From Candidatus Poseidoniia archaeon (GTDB lineage Archaea; Thermoplasmatota; Poseidoniia; MGIII; CG-Epi1): 19,797 nucleotides of DNA. The position numbers and the translations under genes were made by a program. This document shows positions 1-7,974 of the stretch, one piece after another (positions within the stretch are counted from its first letter, which is position 1; each line of letters begins with the position of its first letter). Below the pieces are notes generated by a model, which saw nothing but the letters and a program-made list of their open reading frames with translations, did no database searches and was not told where the DNA came from. The stretch spans positions 1 to 19,797 of the forward strand of contig JAPYSZ010000001.1 of the NCBI GenBank assembly GCA_029941645.1, read 5' to 3'.

Positions 1-1
1 G

Positions 2-88
2 GGTCAGGGCCCTGAAATAATGATGGTGCCCGTTAAGTTTGGGGCAAAGGTCGCCAGTCTACTGGCGACCACCCTTGTGAGTAAATGA
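2..88 (+). CDS. Possible C-terminal end of an unidentified protein, cut by the left edge
   Basis: One frame is open from base 2 to a TGA at 86-88, giving 28 residues that end VPVKFGAKVASLLATTLVSK. The peptide is not obviously non-coding, but it is too short to place in a family. The same bases contain three inverted repeats, so this could instead be the end of a structured RNA or a non-coding spacer. The stretch also looks more GC-rich by eye than the genes that follow. Strand and function are uncertain. Confidence 0.25.
   Translation, partial: GQGPEIMMVPVKFGAKVASLLATTLVSK
4..70. repeat. Three consecutive inverted repeats
   Basis: Positions 4-15 read TCAGGGCCCTGA, a perfect 12-bp palindrome. 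Positions 27-31 (TGCCC) pair with 42-46 (GGGCA). Positions 49-58 (GGTCGCCAGT) pair perfectly with 61-70 across a two-base spacer (CT). Three stems within 67 bp is more than expected from chance. Possible roles are the end of a structured RNA, a transcription terminator or a recombination site. No T-run follows the last stem, so a simple intrinsic terminator on the plus strand is not supported. Confidence 0.6.
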
Positions 89-113
89 TATTGAAATGAA
101 ATATTACTCGTAA

Positions 114-287
114 GTGGACGCTGAACTACAAGAATATAGAGAATATTTGATTGAGAAGCATAATGCAGAATTTGCAAAAGATGCCGTACACACTGCACCT
201 ATTCTAGCCTTACTGCAATATCCAGGTAAATCTGGACCAGAATCAAAACGCTTCTTCAAACTCTTCTTTGAATTCTTCCAACTCTGA
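114..287 (+). CDS. Possible small protein of 57 residues, unknown function
   Basis: This frame opens with GTG at 114, directly after an in-frame TAA (111-113), and ends at TGA 285-287, overlapping the 3' end of the convergent DHH gene by 45 bp. The peptide starts VDAELQEYREYLIEKHNAEF and is rich in Glu, Lys and aromatic residues, with a plausible helical beginning. An ATG lies in the same frame at 96, five codons before the TAA, so it could be the rest of a gene broken by a stop or a base error. No convincing TATA box lies at the usual distance. I recognise no family. Confidence 0.3.
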   Translation: MDAELQEYREYLIEKHNAEFAKDAVHTAPILALLQYPGKSGPESKRFFKLFFEFFQL

Positions 288-1196
288 ATCTGGCAGGTTA
301 TTGATGCCCGCCGCTTTCTCACGGCCTCCACCACCAAATTTCTTACACAAATCTCCTGCACCATGAGGATTGTTAAGAGAAGAACGAACTGAAATCCGAT
401 AAGTTTCATCGGAATTTAAGACTGCGATAGCGCAAGCCAAATCTTTGTTAGTAGAAACTAAATGATTACTAAAAGAACCCATAACTCGATGAGTCCAAGA
501 TTCATTTGGAAGTTTATAAATTACTCCATTATCACTGATCGAATACGGTTCTTGGCATACAGCTGAACTCATATCATTACTAAAATTTTTAAGCAAAGTC
601 GAAAAGATGTCACTTTGTTCTGTAAAACGGAATATATCCGAACCACATGCTTTAACAGCTTCAGCTATTTCTTCTGGTGAATAAAATAAATCCTCCAATG
701 TTTGGCCATAACTATTGTAATTAACTGTCAAACCAATTTGTTTCAACAAAAGAATTTGCTCATCATCTAATCCTTCTGATTTAGCCATATTCGTCGCTAA
801 TTCCATATGATTATCTCCAAATGCAGTCGCAATTGACCAAAGACAATTCTTTCCTTTTACATGCGAATTAACTATCAGTCCTGTCGAAATATTGGGTTCA
901 GTATTGATGTGATATGTTATGTTAGGATGAGCTATCAACTCATTTGGATCATGATGGTCAAAATATTCTATAATTGCACCAGATTCAAGGAGCCTCTTGA
1001 CATCCTTTCTATTCTTAGCATGTGAAACGTCCATAATCGTAACTAAATCACCTTCTTCGGCATTAACTTTGCTAGCAAGATTCACATCTCGCTTTACTCC
1101 AGTTACAATAGTTGCATCTCGAGGATGTGCTAAACGTAATTGATGCCAAGCAAAAATACCGTCTGCGTCTCCATTGAATACATCGTAATTGCTCAT
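243..1196 (-). CDS. DHH/DHHA1 family phosphoesterase
   Basis: 317 aa. The DHH superfamily comprises Mn-dependent phosphoesterases such as RecJ, NrnA and cyclic-dinucleotide or pApA hydrolases. The N-terminal domain shows the metal motifs: NGDADG (D10, D12), D56 in IMDVSHA, and FDHHD (D80, H81, H82). The C-terminal DHHA1 domain carries GGGGREKAAG at residues 288-297, where many DHHA1 domains have His in place of R292; the exact substrate (oligonucleotide, dinucleotide or other phosphoester) is therefore open. No OB domain or transmembrane segment is visible. The ATG overlaps the upstream sulfotransferase stop by one base (TAATG), implying coupled translation as the last gene of the minus-strand run. 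Similar proteins are sometimes labelled acetyltransferase in databases; the motifs here support phosphoesterase. Confidence 0.88.
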   Translation of the reverse strand: MSNYDVFNGDADGIFAWHQLRLAHPRDATIVTGVKRDVNLASKVNAEEGDLVTIMDVSHAKNRKDVKRLLESGAIIEYFDHHDPNELIAHPNITYHINTEPNISTGLIVNSHVKGKNCLWSIATAFGDNHMELATNMAKSEGLDDEQILLLKQIGLTVNYNSYGQTLEDLFYSPEEIAEAVKACGSDIFRFTEQSDIFSTLLKNFSNDMSSAVCQEPYSISDNGVIYKLPNESWTHRVMGSFSNHLVSTNKDLACAIAVLNSDETYRISVRSSLNNPHGAGDLCKKFGGGGREKAAGINNLPDSELEEFKEEFEEAF

Positions 1197-2089
1197 TACT
1201 TAGTCAACCAGTCTGGCAAGTTCTCTATTTGTCTTCCCTTAAGAATATCTCGAGTTTTATGCATGTCATCCTGATAATATTGGTTCAACTCAGCCCTTAA
1301 TGAATCCGATATTATCTCTGTATGGGGTTTAGCGTTGAGGAGGTTGTATATTCCACTAAATGGCCATTTCAACCAAGGAAGATAGTACCAAACACCAGAT
1401 AACATACGGTCAAAAGATGTTGCGACCCTCTGAAGGACTTGGCTTCTGTATATCATCGACCTGTTCTGTACTTTAGTTTGGCTATCATCAATTTTGCTTT
1501 TATCTAAATCCAACCATTTGCATATTTCTCCAATAAATTTAGGTTCATCTTTCACCATATCATCAAAAAAGCATACTTTCAAGCGATTGTCAAAAACATA
1601 GTACCATTCTGACAAAAGGGACGCATAATTGCCACCAACCATTGCCCAAAAATCATAATTGTCTTTCTGTATTGACTGATTATCAGGAGTATTTTTACAC
1701 TCGTCAACATAACTTCCAAAATTTAGTTTACCACTTATATGCCCTAAACTTTTCTTATATTTGTAAAACGAAAATAATCTTTCAACTGGATTACGTAAGA
1801 CAATTATTATCTTTGATTCAGGAGAAAAATTATTGATTGCATCTGCACTTTCGTTCCCTCCATAGAAGTACCCTGGTGTAGCTTCAATTACATATCGTTG
1901 TCCAGAATGCCCTGTAAAAAATTTCTTATATGCTTCAAGATTCTTATCCAGCTCTTTAATTTTGAATGGATGGAAATATCCGGGTTCTTTACGACTAGAA
2001 GGAAAAACATCGGGATGTAAGGCTAAATAATGGAAAAGGGAGGTTGTTCCTGCCTTAGGAACTCCAGCTACAAATAGATTTGGATTCAC
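1196..2089 (-). CDS. Sulfotransferase (P-loop, PAPS-dependent type)
   Basis: 297 aa, cytosolic, with no signal peptide or transmembrane segment. Sulfotransferases move a sulfuryl group from PAPS to hydroxyl or amino groups, here probably on a sugar. The 5'-phosphosulfate loop GVPKAGTTSLFHYL lies at residues 9-22, followed by KEPGYF (34-39) and the 3'-phosphate site VLRNPVERLFSFY (97-109, R99 and S107). This arrangement resembles the heparan-sulfate-type Sulfotransfer_1 group. It starts with GTG at 2089, 21 bp after the preceding sulfotransferase. A weak TATA-like stretch (GATTAATAC on the minus strand, 2108-2116) sits about 24 bp before that GTG and could be an internal promoter. Adjacent glycosyltransferase and second sulfotransferase genes suggest sulfation of a surface glycan or glycolipid; the acceptor cannot be told from sequence. 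Confidence 0.88.
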   Translation of the reverse strand: MNPNLFVAGVPKAGTTSLFHYLALHPDVFPSSRKEPGYFHPFKIKELDKNLEAYKKFFTGHSGQRYVIEATPGYFYGGNESADAINNFSPESKIIIVLRNPVERLFSFYKYKKSLGHISGKLNFGSYVDECKNTPDNQSIQKDNYDFWAMVGGNYASLLSEWYYVFDNRLKVCFFDDMVKDEPKFIGEICKWLDLDKSKIDDSQTKVQNRSMIYRSQVLQRVATSFDRMLSGVWYYLPWLKWPFSGIYNLLNAKPHTEIISDSLRAELNQYYQDDMHKTRDILKGRQIENLPDWLTK

Positions 2090-2110
2090 AATTTGTCAGA
2101 TAGGCCCGTA

Positions 2111-3052
2111 TTAATCAACATATCCAAGACGGTGTAATGGATTTTGTAATAACCGAGTAATACTTTCCTGATCACTTTCTGAAAGATTATGCTTCCACTT
2201 ACCTATTGACTCAGAACTTATTGGTTTTGATAAATTCGCATGATGGGATTTGTCTGTATCTCCTAATTTTTCTACCTGAGAAGTATGATCCAACATATCT
2301 GAATTGTAATTTATGTCAAGGAAAGCACACACCTCCTTTATTGATTTATCAGGATTAGTGACTAAATCTTCATAACGAATTTCCATGTAATTATCTTTAA
2401 TCTTTGAACCGAAGGCTTGGGCCAATTCAATACTGTTAGTCCATCGATTTGCCGCTTCTAAAATAGTGCTATATCTTTCCATTTTAAGATAAGAACTGGC
2501 TACGTCACGTCCATCTCGAATGATATGAATAAACTTAGATTGTGGAAAAACATCACCAATCCAATTTAGATACAATGTATTCATTGGAGTTTTATCGCCC
2601 CATATCTTAAAACCTAGTGAATGTTTCTCGGCATAAGTGCAAAATAGCTCATCAAAAATATTTGAAAGTGTTCTCTTAGACTCATCAATATTTTCTAAAC
2701 GGTTGTAAACATCTTCAAGACTAATATCCCAAGTGTAAAACTCCTTACAATTTTCAAATTCACTAAGAACCTCAGATACGACATATTTCCAATCTCTATT
2801 GCTAAAAATGTGGAATCTCTTAATTGCAAAAGGAAGTCGATACGATTCAGGAGGTATAGAAATATCTGAACTACCTGACAAAATAGATCTCAGCAATGTA
2901 TTTCCAGAACGGCCTGAACCGATAATGAAGAAAGGCACGCAACTTAGATTTGAAGTACCATTAATTACGGCATAATGACTATGGAATGGCCTTTGAAATA
3001 ATTTGAGACGATTATATATTTTATGAATTAGGATAGGACTTGCCATTTTCAC
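2111..3052 (-). CDS. Sulfotransferase (Sulfotransfer_3-like)
   Basis: 313 aa from GTG at 3052. A second start, ATG at 3046, is two codons inside and equally possible. The PAPS 5' loop GSGRSGNTLLRSIL lies at residues 45-58, the GDKTP motif at 152-156, and the 3'-phosphate site IIRDGRDVASSYLKM at 177-191. GKWKHNLSESD near the C-terminus is typical of Sulfotransfer_3 enzymes. The protein differs clearly from the neighbouring sulfotransferase, so the pair is not a recent duplication and may act on different acceptor positions. With the GTG start it overlaps the upstream glycosyltransferase stop by four bases. A modest hydrophobic stretch (FFIIGSG) is the first beta strand of the P-loop fold, not a membrane anchor. 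Confidence 0.87.
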   Translation of the reverse strand: MKMASPILIHKIYNRLKLFQRPFHSHYAVINGTSNLSCVPFFIIGSGRSGNTLLRSILSGSSDISIPPESYRLPFAIKRFHIFSNRDWKYVVSEVLSEFENCKEFYTWDISLEDVYNRLENIDESKRTLSNIFDELFCTYAEKHSLGFKIWGDKTPMNTLYLNWIGDVFPQSKFIHIIRDGRDVASSYLKMERYSTILEAANRWTNSIELAQAFGSKIKDNYMEIRYEDLVTNPDKSIKEVCAFLDINYNSDMLDHTSQVEKLGDTDKSHHANLSKPISSESIGKWKHNLSESDQESITRLLQNPLHRLGYVD

Positions 3053-4071
3053 TCTTTATGAAAAACCTCTAATAATAAGTTAGATAGCTGTTCTCTAGGA
3101 TCAGGTTCCGAAAATTTTACCAAAGTTTTCTTTGATAAACTTTTAATTTTTTCAGTTCGTTCATTATCGTCAAGAGAATAAAAAGATTGAACCTTTTCTA
3201 AAAAATTGGAATCATCACTAAATATATTCTCCAAAGGAAGAAATTCTTCAATCCCTGGCCAATTTATACTCAAAGGCCAAGCACCGCATGCCAGTCCCTC
3301 AAAAAGAGTCAGATGTGTAGACTCATGTTGTGAAAATGATAAAATAATGTCTGATTCTTGTAAATCTCTTCGTAAGTCTGTTGAAAAACCTCTAAATATC
3401 ACTTTATTCTGAATTTTTAGATCCTTTACGATTTTCTCTAATTCTTTGTAATACCGAACATCTTTACTTCTACCAATAATGTTGAGAGTTAACTCCCTTT
3501 TCTCTCTTAAAATTTTAGAAAATGCTACTATGGCCTTATCGTGTCCCTTTCTAGGTTTTATATTGCCTACAATTGAAATTTGATTTGATTTAGTTCTGTT
3601 TTCTCGAGGCCTCCAATAATCAAAATCAATAAAATTGTGGATTGTGACTATCTTACCGCGCATCTGTGGCAATTTTTCCTCTAAATTCTTAGCCATCCAA
3701 TCGTTAACAACAACCACCATATCTACTGAATTCCAATTGGCTTTAGGAAGATTAAATAATTCATATCTATGTAACCTAGTAACTAATTTCTTTTGGCCTT
3801 TCCATTTTGACGATAAAGCAAGTGTCTCATCTGCAAATTCAATGAAAACTATGTCACACTTAGTTAAAGATATTAAGGTTTTTATTTTCTTTAATAATAA
3901 TTTGTACGGGAAAAAAACGTAGCCCAATAAACTTGTGGGTGGTGGCGTATATGGTATCTTATTCCAATGTAATTCAAAATTATCCATGAAAGTTTGTTTG
4001 AAAGGTTTAATGAAGTTATCAACACTAAAGAGAACTGAAAGCTTGGGCTTTTTTCTTTGTTCTTCGCTCAT
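3049..4071 (-). CDS. GT4-family glycosyltransferase
   Basis: 340 aa, GT-B fold, retaining type. The C-terminal nucleotide-sugar domain starts near SIVGNIKPRKGHDKAI (residues 166-181) and has the EX7E signature in ESTHLTLFEG (E250, E258), followed by GAWPLSINWPGIEEF. The N-terminal acceptor domain is diverged but includes VVVVNDWMAKN (119-129), where GT4 enzymes switch to the second domain. No transmembrane segment is seen, so it probably acts at the cytoplasmic membrane face on a lipid-linked or glycan acceptor. It lies 25 bp downstream of the CDF transporter and overlaps the next sulfotransferase start. Making and sulfating one glycan is the natural reading of this trio. Sugar and linkage are unknown. 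Confidence 0.85.
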   Translation of the reverse strand: MSEEQRKKPKLSVLFSVDNFIKPFKQTFMDNFELHWNKIPYTPPPTSLLGYVFFPYKLLLKKIKTLISLTKCDIVFIEFADETLALSSKWKGQKKLVTRLHRYELFNLPKANWNSVDMVVVVNDWMAKNLEEKLPQMRGKIVTIHNFIDFDYWRPRENRTKSNQISIVGNIKPRKGHDKAIVAFSKILREKRELTLNIIGRSKDVRYYKELEKIVKDLKIQNKVIFRGFSTDLRRDLQESDIILSFSQHESTHLTLFEGLACGAWPLSINWPGIEEFLPLENIFSDDSNFLEKVQSFYSLDDNERTEKIKSLSKKTLVKFSEPDPREQLSNLLLEVFHKE

Positions 4072-4096
4072 ATAATATTTTTAACCAGTAATCTCT

Positions 4097-4825
4097 TCAG
4101 CCATCCAACTCCAAAATCTGATTTCGACTTTCAATCAGTAAACCAATTGACCAGCGTGCAATGACTAAACCGGCAACAATTCCAATTATTGGATCTAAAA
4201 TAACCAAATTAGAGAATTTCATGCCAATTAGTAAAGCCAGAATAACTAAAACCGATACTAGAGCATCGGCTAGAACATGAAGATAAGCACCACGTCTATT
4301 CAAATCCTCAATATCCTCAGGATTGGTCAATATTTTATCTGTCCATTTACCTTTTTCAGTCGTTTTTAGGTCCGCTTTTTTCTCTTTATGGTCATGATGG
4401 TGATTGTCAATTCCAAGTATCTTTGCACATACTAAATTAACTACTAAACCTACTGTAGCTACAATGAGTGCTTCTTCAAATCGAATTACTTTCGGGTCTG
4501 TAATTCGACCTATAGATTCCACACCAATATACATAGCAACTATTCCCAATACAATAGCTGAAGCAAAACCCCCTAATGCCATTACTTTGTCCCTTTTATC
4601 TTTAACTTTAGCTTCCTTACGAACATAATAATACGCATAAAGTGTTATCCCAAGAGCTGCAGCATGAGTGCCCATATGCCACCCATCTGCTAGAAGTGCC
4701 ATTGAATTAGTAAAATAACCATAAGATACTTCAGCTACCATCATTATCAAAGTTATAATCACTACTAATCGAGTTTTACTTTCCGATTTCTCATCGTCTC
4801 TATCATGATGGTGATGTCCTGACAT
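4097..4825 (-). CDS. Cation diffusion facilitator, DmeF-like, without cytoplasmic C-terminal domain
   Basis: 242 aa membrane protein with about six transmembrane segments (near 19-37, 43-65, 80-102, 117-138, 183-200, 206-228). CDF proteins export divalent metals by proton antiport. Metal-site residues are visible in helix 2 (D47 and H50 in ADGWHMGTH) and helix 5 (H183 and D187 in HVLADALVS). His-rich stretches occur at the N-terminus (HHHH at 4-7) and in the loop after helix 4 (HHHDH, 142-146). DGWHMGTHAAAL resembles DmeF-type Co/Ni exporters; the metal is not proven. The protein ends soon after helix 6, so it lacks the usual dimerising C-terminal domain. It lies 9 bp after the GluRS stop, with no own promoter seen. 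Confidence 0.88.
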   Translation of the reverse strand: MSGHHHHDRDDEKSESKTRLVVIITLIMMVAEVSYGYFTNSMALLADGWHMGTHAAALGITLYAYYYVRKEAKVKDKRDKVMALGGFASAIVLGIVAMYIGVESIGRITDPKVIRFEEALIVATVGLVVNLVCAKILGIDNHHHDHKEKKADLKTTEKGKWTDKILTNPEDIEDLNRRGAYLHVLADALVSVLVILALLIGMKFSNLVILDPIIGIVAGLVIARWSIGLLIESRNQILELDG

Positions 4826-4834
4826 AATTGGCTA

Positions 4835-6457
4835 TTAGCGGTGTAAGAAAAATGCTTTCTTACCTTCTAACCTCACGAATCCTACTCGTTCAAATTGAAC
4901 GGTTGCACCATCTAATTCAGAAATATTATCTTCAACAATTCCCTTGACAACGTTCCCGTCTGGATAAACTAAATCTATAGAAGTGTTAGAACTGCACCAC
5001 TGCAGTATTTGACTGCCCTTTTGGGGTTTCATTCCTGCAAAGATTAACTTATTGCCTTTTACAGTTACATTACATAAATTCTTGAGCCGTATATCTTGAC
5101 CTTCTTTGAATGAATTGACATCTTCTTTTTGAAGATAAATTGTAGAGCCTGAGGAAATTGCCTCTTCTCGCTGACCCCATTCAGGTTTATCTGGGTGCCA
5201 AGGCGCATCCTTGGTCAATGCTTCATCTGCTTCTATTATAAATTCTACAGGATTGGCAACGAAAAATAATCTTCGACTGTCTGAATCAATAAAATCTTTA
5301 TTCATTGCATTGAAATTTTGCCATGAAAACTTGATATCTACTTCTTTCAAACCAGAATTTTCCCAGTATTTCAAAAATGTTTCAGGTCTATATCCTCTTC
5401 TTGCTAAGCCTTTGAGGGTCGCTAGTCTACAATCATCCCACCCACTAAATTCCTTATTCTGGATTGATTCTCTTATTTTACTAGTTTTAAGATTGGTATT
5501 AGGTATAGATACTAATCCATAATGAATATACTCAGGTTCATCCCATTCTAGATATTTATAAATCCAGTTTTGCTTCAGTGTATTATTCAGATGATCTTTA
5601 CCTCTCAAGACATGCGTTATTCCTAGGTGATGATCATCGATTGCTACTGCATAATTGTATAACGGCCAAAGACGATATTTTGTAGATTGCTTAGGATGTT
5701 CTGACTCAACTATCCTAAAAGCTACAAAGTCCCGAAGTGCAGGATTCGGGTCATCTAAGTCCGTTTTAATCACTACAATCCCCTCACCATCAGATAGCAA
5801 GGCCTCAAACTCTGAAAGCTGGACTTCAGAGGGACGTTCCCTGTCTGGATGCGCTTTACTTTGTCTCTTCAACTCTCTCCACTCTTCAGCATCTGAATTA
5901 GTAACGTACGCGCCACCCTTTCCTATAATCTTGCGAATTTCATCATAATATAACTGAATTCTATCTGATTGAACTACAACCTCATCTGCACTAATACCTA
6001 ACCATTCCAAATCAGATTTAATCATACTATATGCCTCTGGGTCTATAGCATTAGGATTAGTATCCTCCAAACGCAGTATTAATTTTCCTCCATAACGATT
6101 TTTGTAATAATTGTTCAGAGCGAGTGCTCTTGTGTGCCCTAAATGTAAGGGGCCACTAGGGCCTGGTGCAAAGCGTAAAACTACTAAATCTGTATTATCA
6201 AGTGGAGGTAATTCTCTGATAACTTCCTTTTCAGCTTTTGCCTTCTTTACCGGAAGGTAAGGTTGTAGTTCATCAGCACTCATAGAATTTACTTCATCAA
6301 TGACTGTATCAATAATTTGCATTATCTCTTTAGCCGATGAACGCAGCTCGGGATATTTTCCCATCACTTTACCAATCACACTCTTGCTCTTGGCTTCACC
6401 ATATTGAGCAGCCTCAGACATTGCCAATTCTGCTAACTTCTGTCTCAAATCAGACAC
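4835..6457 (-). CDS. gltX: Glutamyl-tRNA synthetase, archaeal type
   Basis: About 540 aa class I synthetase that charges tRNA-Glu; most archaea use a non-discriminating form with the GatDE amidotransferase to make Gln-tRNA, but no GatDE genes lie here. The N-terminal helical region (IGKVMGKYPELR) precedes the Rossmann domain with FAPGPSGPLHLGHTR (HIGH motif as HLGH, about 105-108), RLEDTNP, and IDDHHLGITHVLRGKDH. The KMSKS loop is reduced to KTSKI (about 324-328). The C-terminal part is the beta-barrel anticodon-binding domain of archaeal/eukaryotic Glx enzymes. I chose GTG at 6457 because it gives the family's usual N-terminal helix. A TTG at 6496 would add 13 residues and run into the divergent gene's promoter. 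It is the first gene of the six-gene minus-strand run. Confidence 0.93.
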   Translation of the reverse strand: MSDLRQKLAELAMSEAAQYGEAKSKSVIGKVMGKYPELRSSAKEIMQIIDTVIDEVNSMSADELQPYLPVKKAKAEKEVIRELPPLDNTDLVVLRFAPGPSGPLHLGHTRALALNNYYKNRYGGKLILRLEDTNPNAIDPEAYSMIKSDLEWLGISADEVVVQSDRIQLYYDEIRKIIGKGGAYVTNSDAEEWRELKRQSKAHPDRERPSEVQLSEFEALLSDGEGIVVIKTDLDDPNPALRDFVAFRIVESEHPKQSTKYRLWPLYNYAVAIDDHHLGITHVLRGKDHLNNTLKQNWIYKYLEWDEPEYIHYGLVSIPNTNLKTSKIRESIQNKEFSGWDDCRLATLKGLARRGYRPETFLKYWENSGLKEVDIKFSWQNFNAMNKDFIDSDSRRLFFVANPVEFIIEADEALTKDAPWHPDKPEWGQREEAISSGSTIYLQKEDVNSFKEGQDIRLKNLCNVTVKGNKLIFAGMKPQKGSQILQWCSSNTSIDLVYPDGNVVKGIVEDNISELDGATVQFERVGFVRLEGKKAFFLHR

Positions 6458-6498
6458 AATTGCTGAAAGAGAGGGGTGTTTAGGTCTTTTCAGCAAAA

Positions 6499-6509
6499 TA
6501 TTTTATTTA
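6499..6509 (+). promoter_or_regulatory. TATA-like box for the lipoprotein gene
   Basis: The stretch TATTTTATTTA is centred about 25 bp before the GTG at 6530. That is the spacing seen before other genes in the window and fits a leaderless archaeal transcript. Confidence 0.5.
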
Positions 6510-6529
6510 CTCCCCCTAAATCCAAATTC

Positions 6530-7123
6530 GTGAAAAGGGCCTTCTTGATTGTCGCATTGTTCCTCACTGTGGGCTGTATTGATATTCCTGCAATGAATGG
6601 ATTAGTCGATAGAATTGTTCCAGAAGAACAAAAAACATATGGAATATTCCAAGTTTGGAATGGCGAAGGGGATTTTGCACCGGACCCTAATCAGGAGGAA
6701 GGTGAATATATCAATGCAATCGAAGATATGATAGATTGTAATGTAATTGGTTGCTTCCAAGAAACGGCACAGAATCTTTCTTGGAAAGAATATACTCATA
6801 GTTTTGTTATAGAAAGTGTATGGGATTCCACATTTGTTATGGCGATATTTAACATCGAATATGAACTTGGAGGAAATACAGATCCTGGTAATGGCCCTTC
6901 AGGAACATATGATTTGACAATAACTGACCCTGAGGGGACAATACATGGCGATGGTTACACTATGGTCACCTGGGACAATAAAGTAAAAGATAGAACCATA
7001 ATAATGCCTGTAATTTATGGGACATGGACTATTAAGATTTCAGGCTCTGGACTTGATGGTATTGGTTCCATACTATACTCTGGTAACTACAATATTGTTA
7101 TTGAGAGTGATAAACTAGAATAA
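6530..7123 (+). CDS. Predicted secreted lipoprotein with a beta-sandwich domain, unknown function
   Basis: 197 aa from GTG at 6530. This start puts a positively charged N-terminus directly before a hydrophobic helix and a lipobox-like sequence, MKRAFLIVALFLTVGC, with C16 as the likely lipidated residue. A GTG at 6476 would add 18 residues and bury the TATA-like box inside the gene. The mature part is acidic, with two further cysteines (C70, C75) that could form a disulfide. From about residue 95 it alternates hydrophobic strands (THSFVIESV, GTYDLTITDPEG, GTWTIKISG, GNYNIVIE), resembling a pre-peptidase or Ig-like beta sandwich. No catalytic motif is seen. The stop overlaps the convergent uppP stop by 9 bp. 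It is probably anchored outside the cell. Confidence 0.75.
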   Translation: MKRAFLIVALFLTVGCIDIPAMNGLVDRIVPEEQKTYGIFQVWNGEGDFAPDPNQEEGEYINAIEDMIDCNVIGCFQETAQNLSWKEYTHSFVIESVWDSTFVMAIFNIEYELGGNTDPGNGPSGTYDLTITDPEGTIHGDGYTMVTWDNKVKDRTIIMPVIYGTWTIKISGSGLDGIGSILYSGNYNIVIESDKLE

Positions 7124-7927
7124 ACTACTAGATATCAAGTAAATACCTAGAATTAAACAATAAGGTGTGAAATAGTGAAATCGTTGTTTTTTTATTAATT
7201 CTAGAAGAAGGTTAATTGAAAAATAACTAACAATCGCGGAAGTAAGGAAACCTAAAATAAGAGGCAAAATACCGACTTCAGAGACTGTTTCGTCAATGTC
7301 TCCTATCTTAAGAAGAGTTGCACCCACAATCGCAGGGATAAACAGTAAAAAAGAGAAACGAGCAGCTCGTACTGGATTCATCCCCATTATCTTAGATATT
7401 GCAATGGTAGACCCGGAACGTGAGACACCTGGCAAAATAGCTAAACCTTGGAAAAAACCAACCAATAATGCATTCTTTATAGGGAAATTATCTATCTGTT
7501 TCTTTCCATCATAATCCTTGCTGAACCAGACTATGAGGCCTGTAAATACTAAACAACCACCAACCAAATGCATTTCAGTGTAAAAATCACCAATAATGGT
7601 ACTATCAAAAGTAAAACCAATTATCGCTGTTGGAATAGAAGCCATAATAATCATTCCAATTAATCTCTCATCACCCTTAAGATTACCGAAATTCTGATAA
7701 TTAGCAAGGAATTTAGGAAAAGTCACCAACATTTGTCTAACTTCGTCACGCATTACGTATAGAATAACTAATAGAGAGCCCAAATGCAAAATTATATCAA
7801 ATAAAATTGGTGGTTCTTCTTCAACAAAATAAAACTGGAAAATTGCCAAGTGGCCGCTACTACTTATCGGAAGCCATTCTGTTATGCCCTGTAGGATGCC
7901 TAAAAGGACTGCCATCCACCATTCCAT
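7115..7927 (-). CDS. uppP: Undecaprenyl-diphosphatase UppP (BacA family)
   Basis: 270 aa polytopic membrane enzyme that removes a phosphate from polyprenyl diphosphate, recycling the lipid carrier of glycan synthesis; in archaea the substrate may be another C55-60 polyprenyl. LQGITEWLPISSSGH (residues 12-26, with E17, S22-S24 and H26) and ILPGVSRSGST (164-174, R170) are the two catalytic loops. About eight hydrophobic segments are seen. I chose ATG at 7927 because the family starts just before this loop. Starting upstream at 8002 would run through the shared promoter and into the divergent gene. Together with the flippase and glycosyltransferases it supports a lipid-linked glycan pathway. It is sometimes called bacitracin resistance protein. 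Confidence 0.94.
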   Translation of the reverse strand: MEWWMAVLLGILQGITEWLPISSSGHLAIFQFYFVEEEPPILFDIILHLGSLLVILYVMRDEVRQMLVTFPKFLANYQNFGNLKGDERLIGMIIMASIPTAIIGFTFDSTIIGDFYTEMHLVGGCLVFTGLIVWFSKDYDGKKQIDNFPIKNALLVGFFQGLAILPGVSRSGSTIAISKIMGMNPVRAARFSFLLFIPAIVGATLLKIGDIDETVSEVGILPLILGFLTSAIVSYFSINLLLELIKKQRFHYFTPYCLILGIYLISSSLF

Positions 7928-7946
7928 AATGGCCCAATCATCATGC

Positions 7947-7954
7947 TTATTTAA
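7947..7954. promoter_or_regulatory. Shared TATA-like box between uppP and the zinc-ribbon protein gene
   Basis: TTATTTAA (minus strand TTAAATAA) lies midway between the two divergent starts: its centre is 23.5 bp from the uppP ATG (7927) and 24.5 bp from the ATG at 7975. No second TATA-like element is seen in the short gap. Both genes are probably leaderless and may share this element. Confidence 0.6.
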
Positions 7955-7974
7955 CCGACGGGGGGTATAGTTCA

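Noticed and set aside
4..198. Minus-strand open frame of 64 codons at the left edge
   Set aside because: The composition is not protein-like, no promoter is visible, and it crosses the inverted repeats.
1196..3052. Recent tandem duplication of sulfotransferases
   Set aside because: The two proteins share only the PAPS motifs and belong to different subfamilies.
3635..3922. Plus-strand open frame opposite the first glycosyltransferase
   Set aside because: It is the complement of a well-supported gene and shows no domain or promoter.
5211..5522. Plus-strand open frame opposite GluRS
   Set aside because: It shadows conserved GluRS sequence in another frame, with no independent support.
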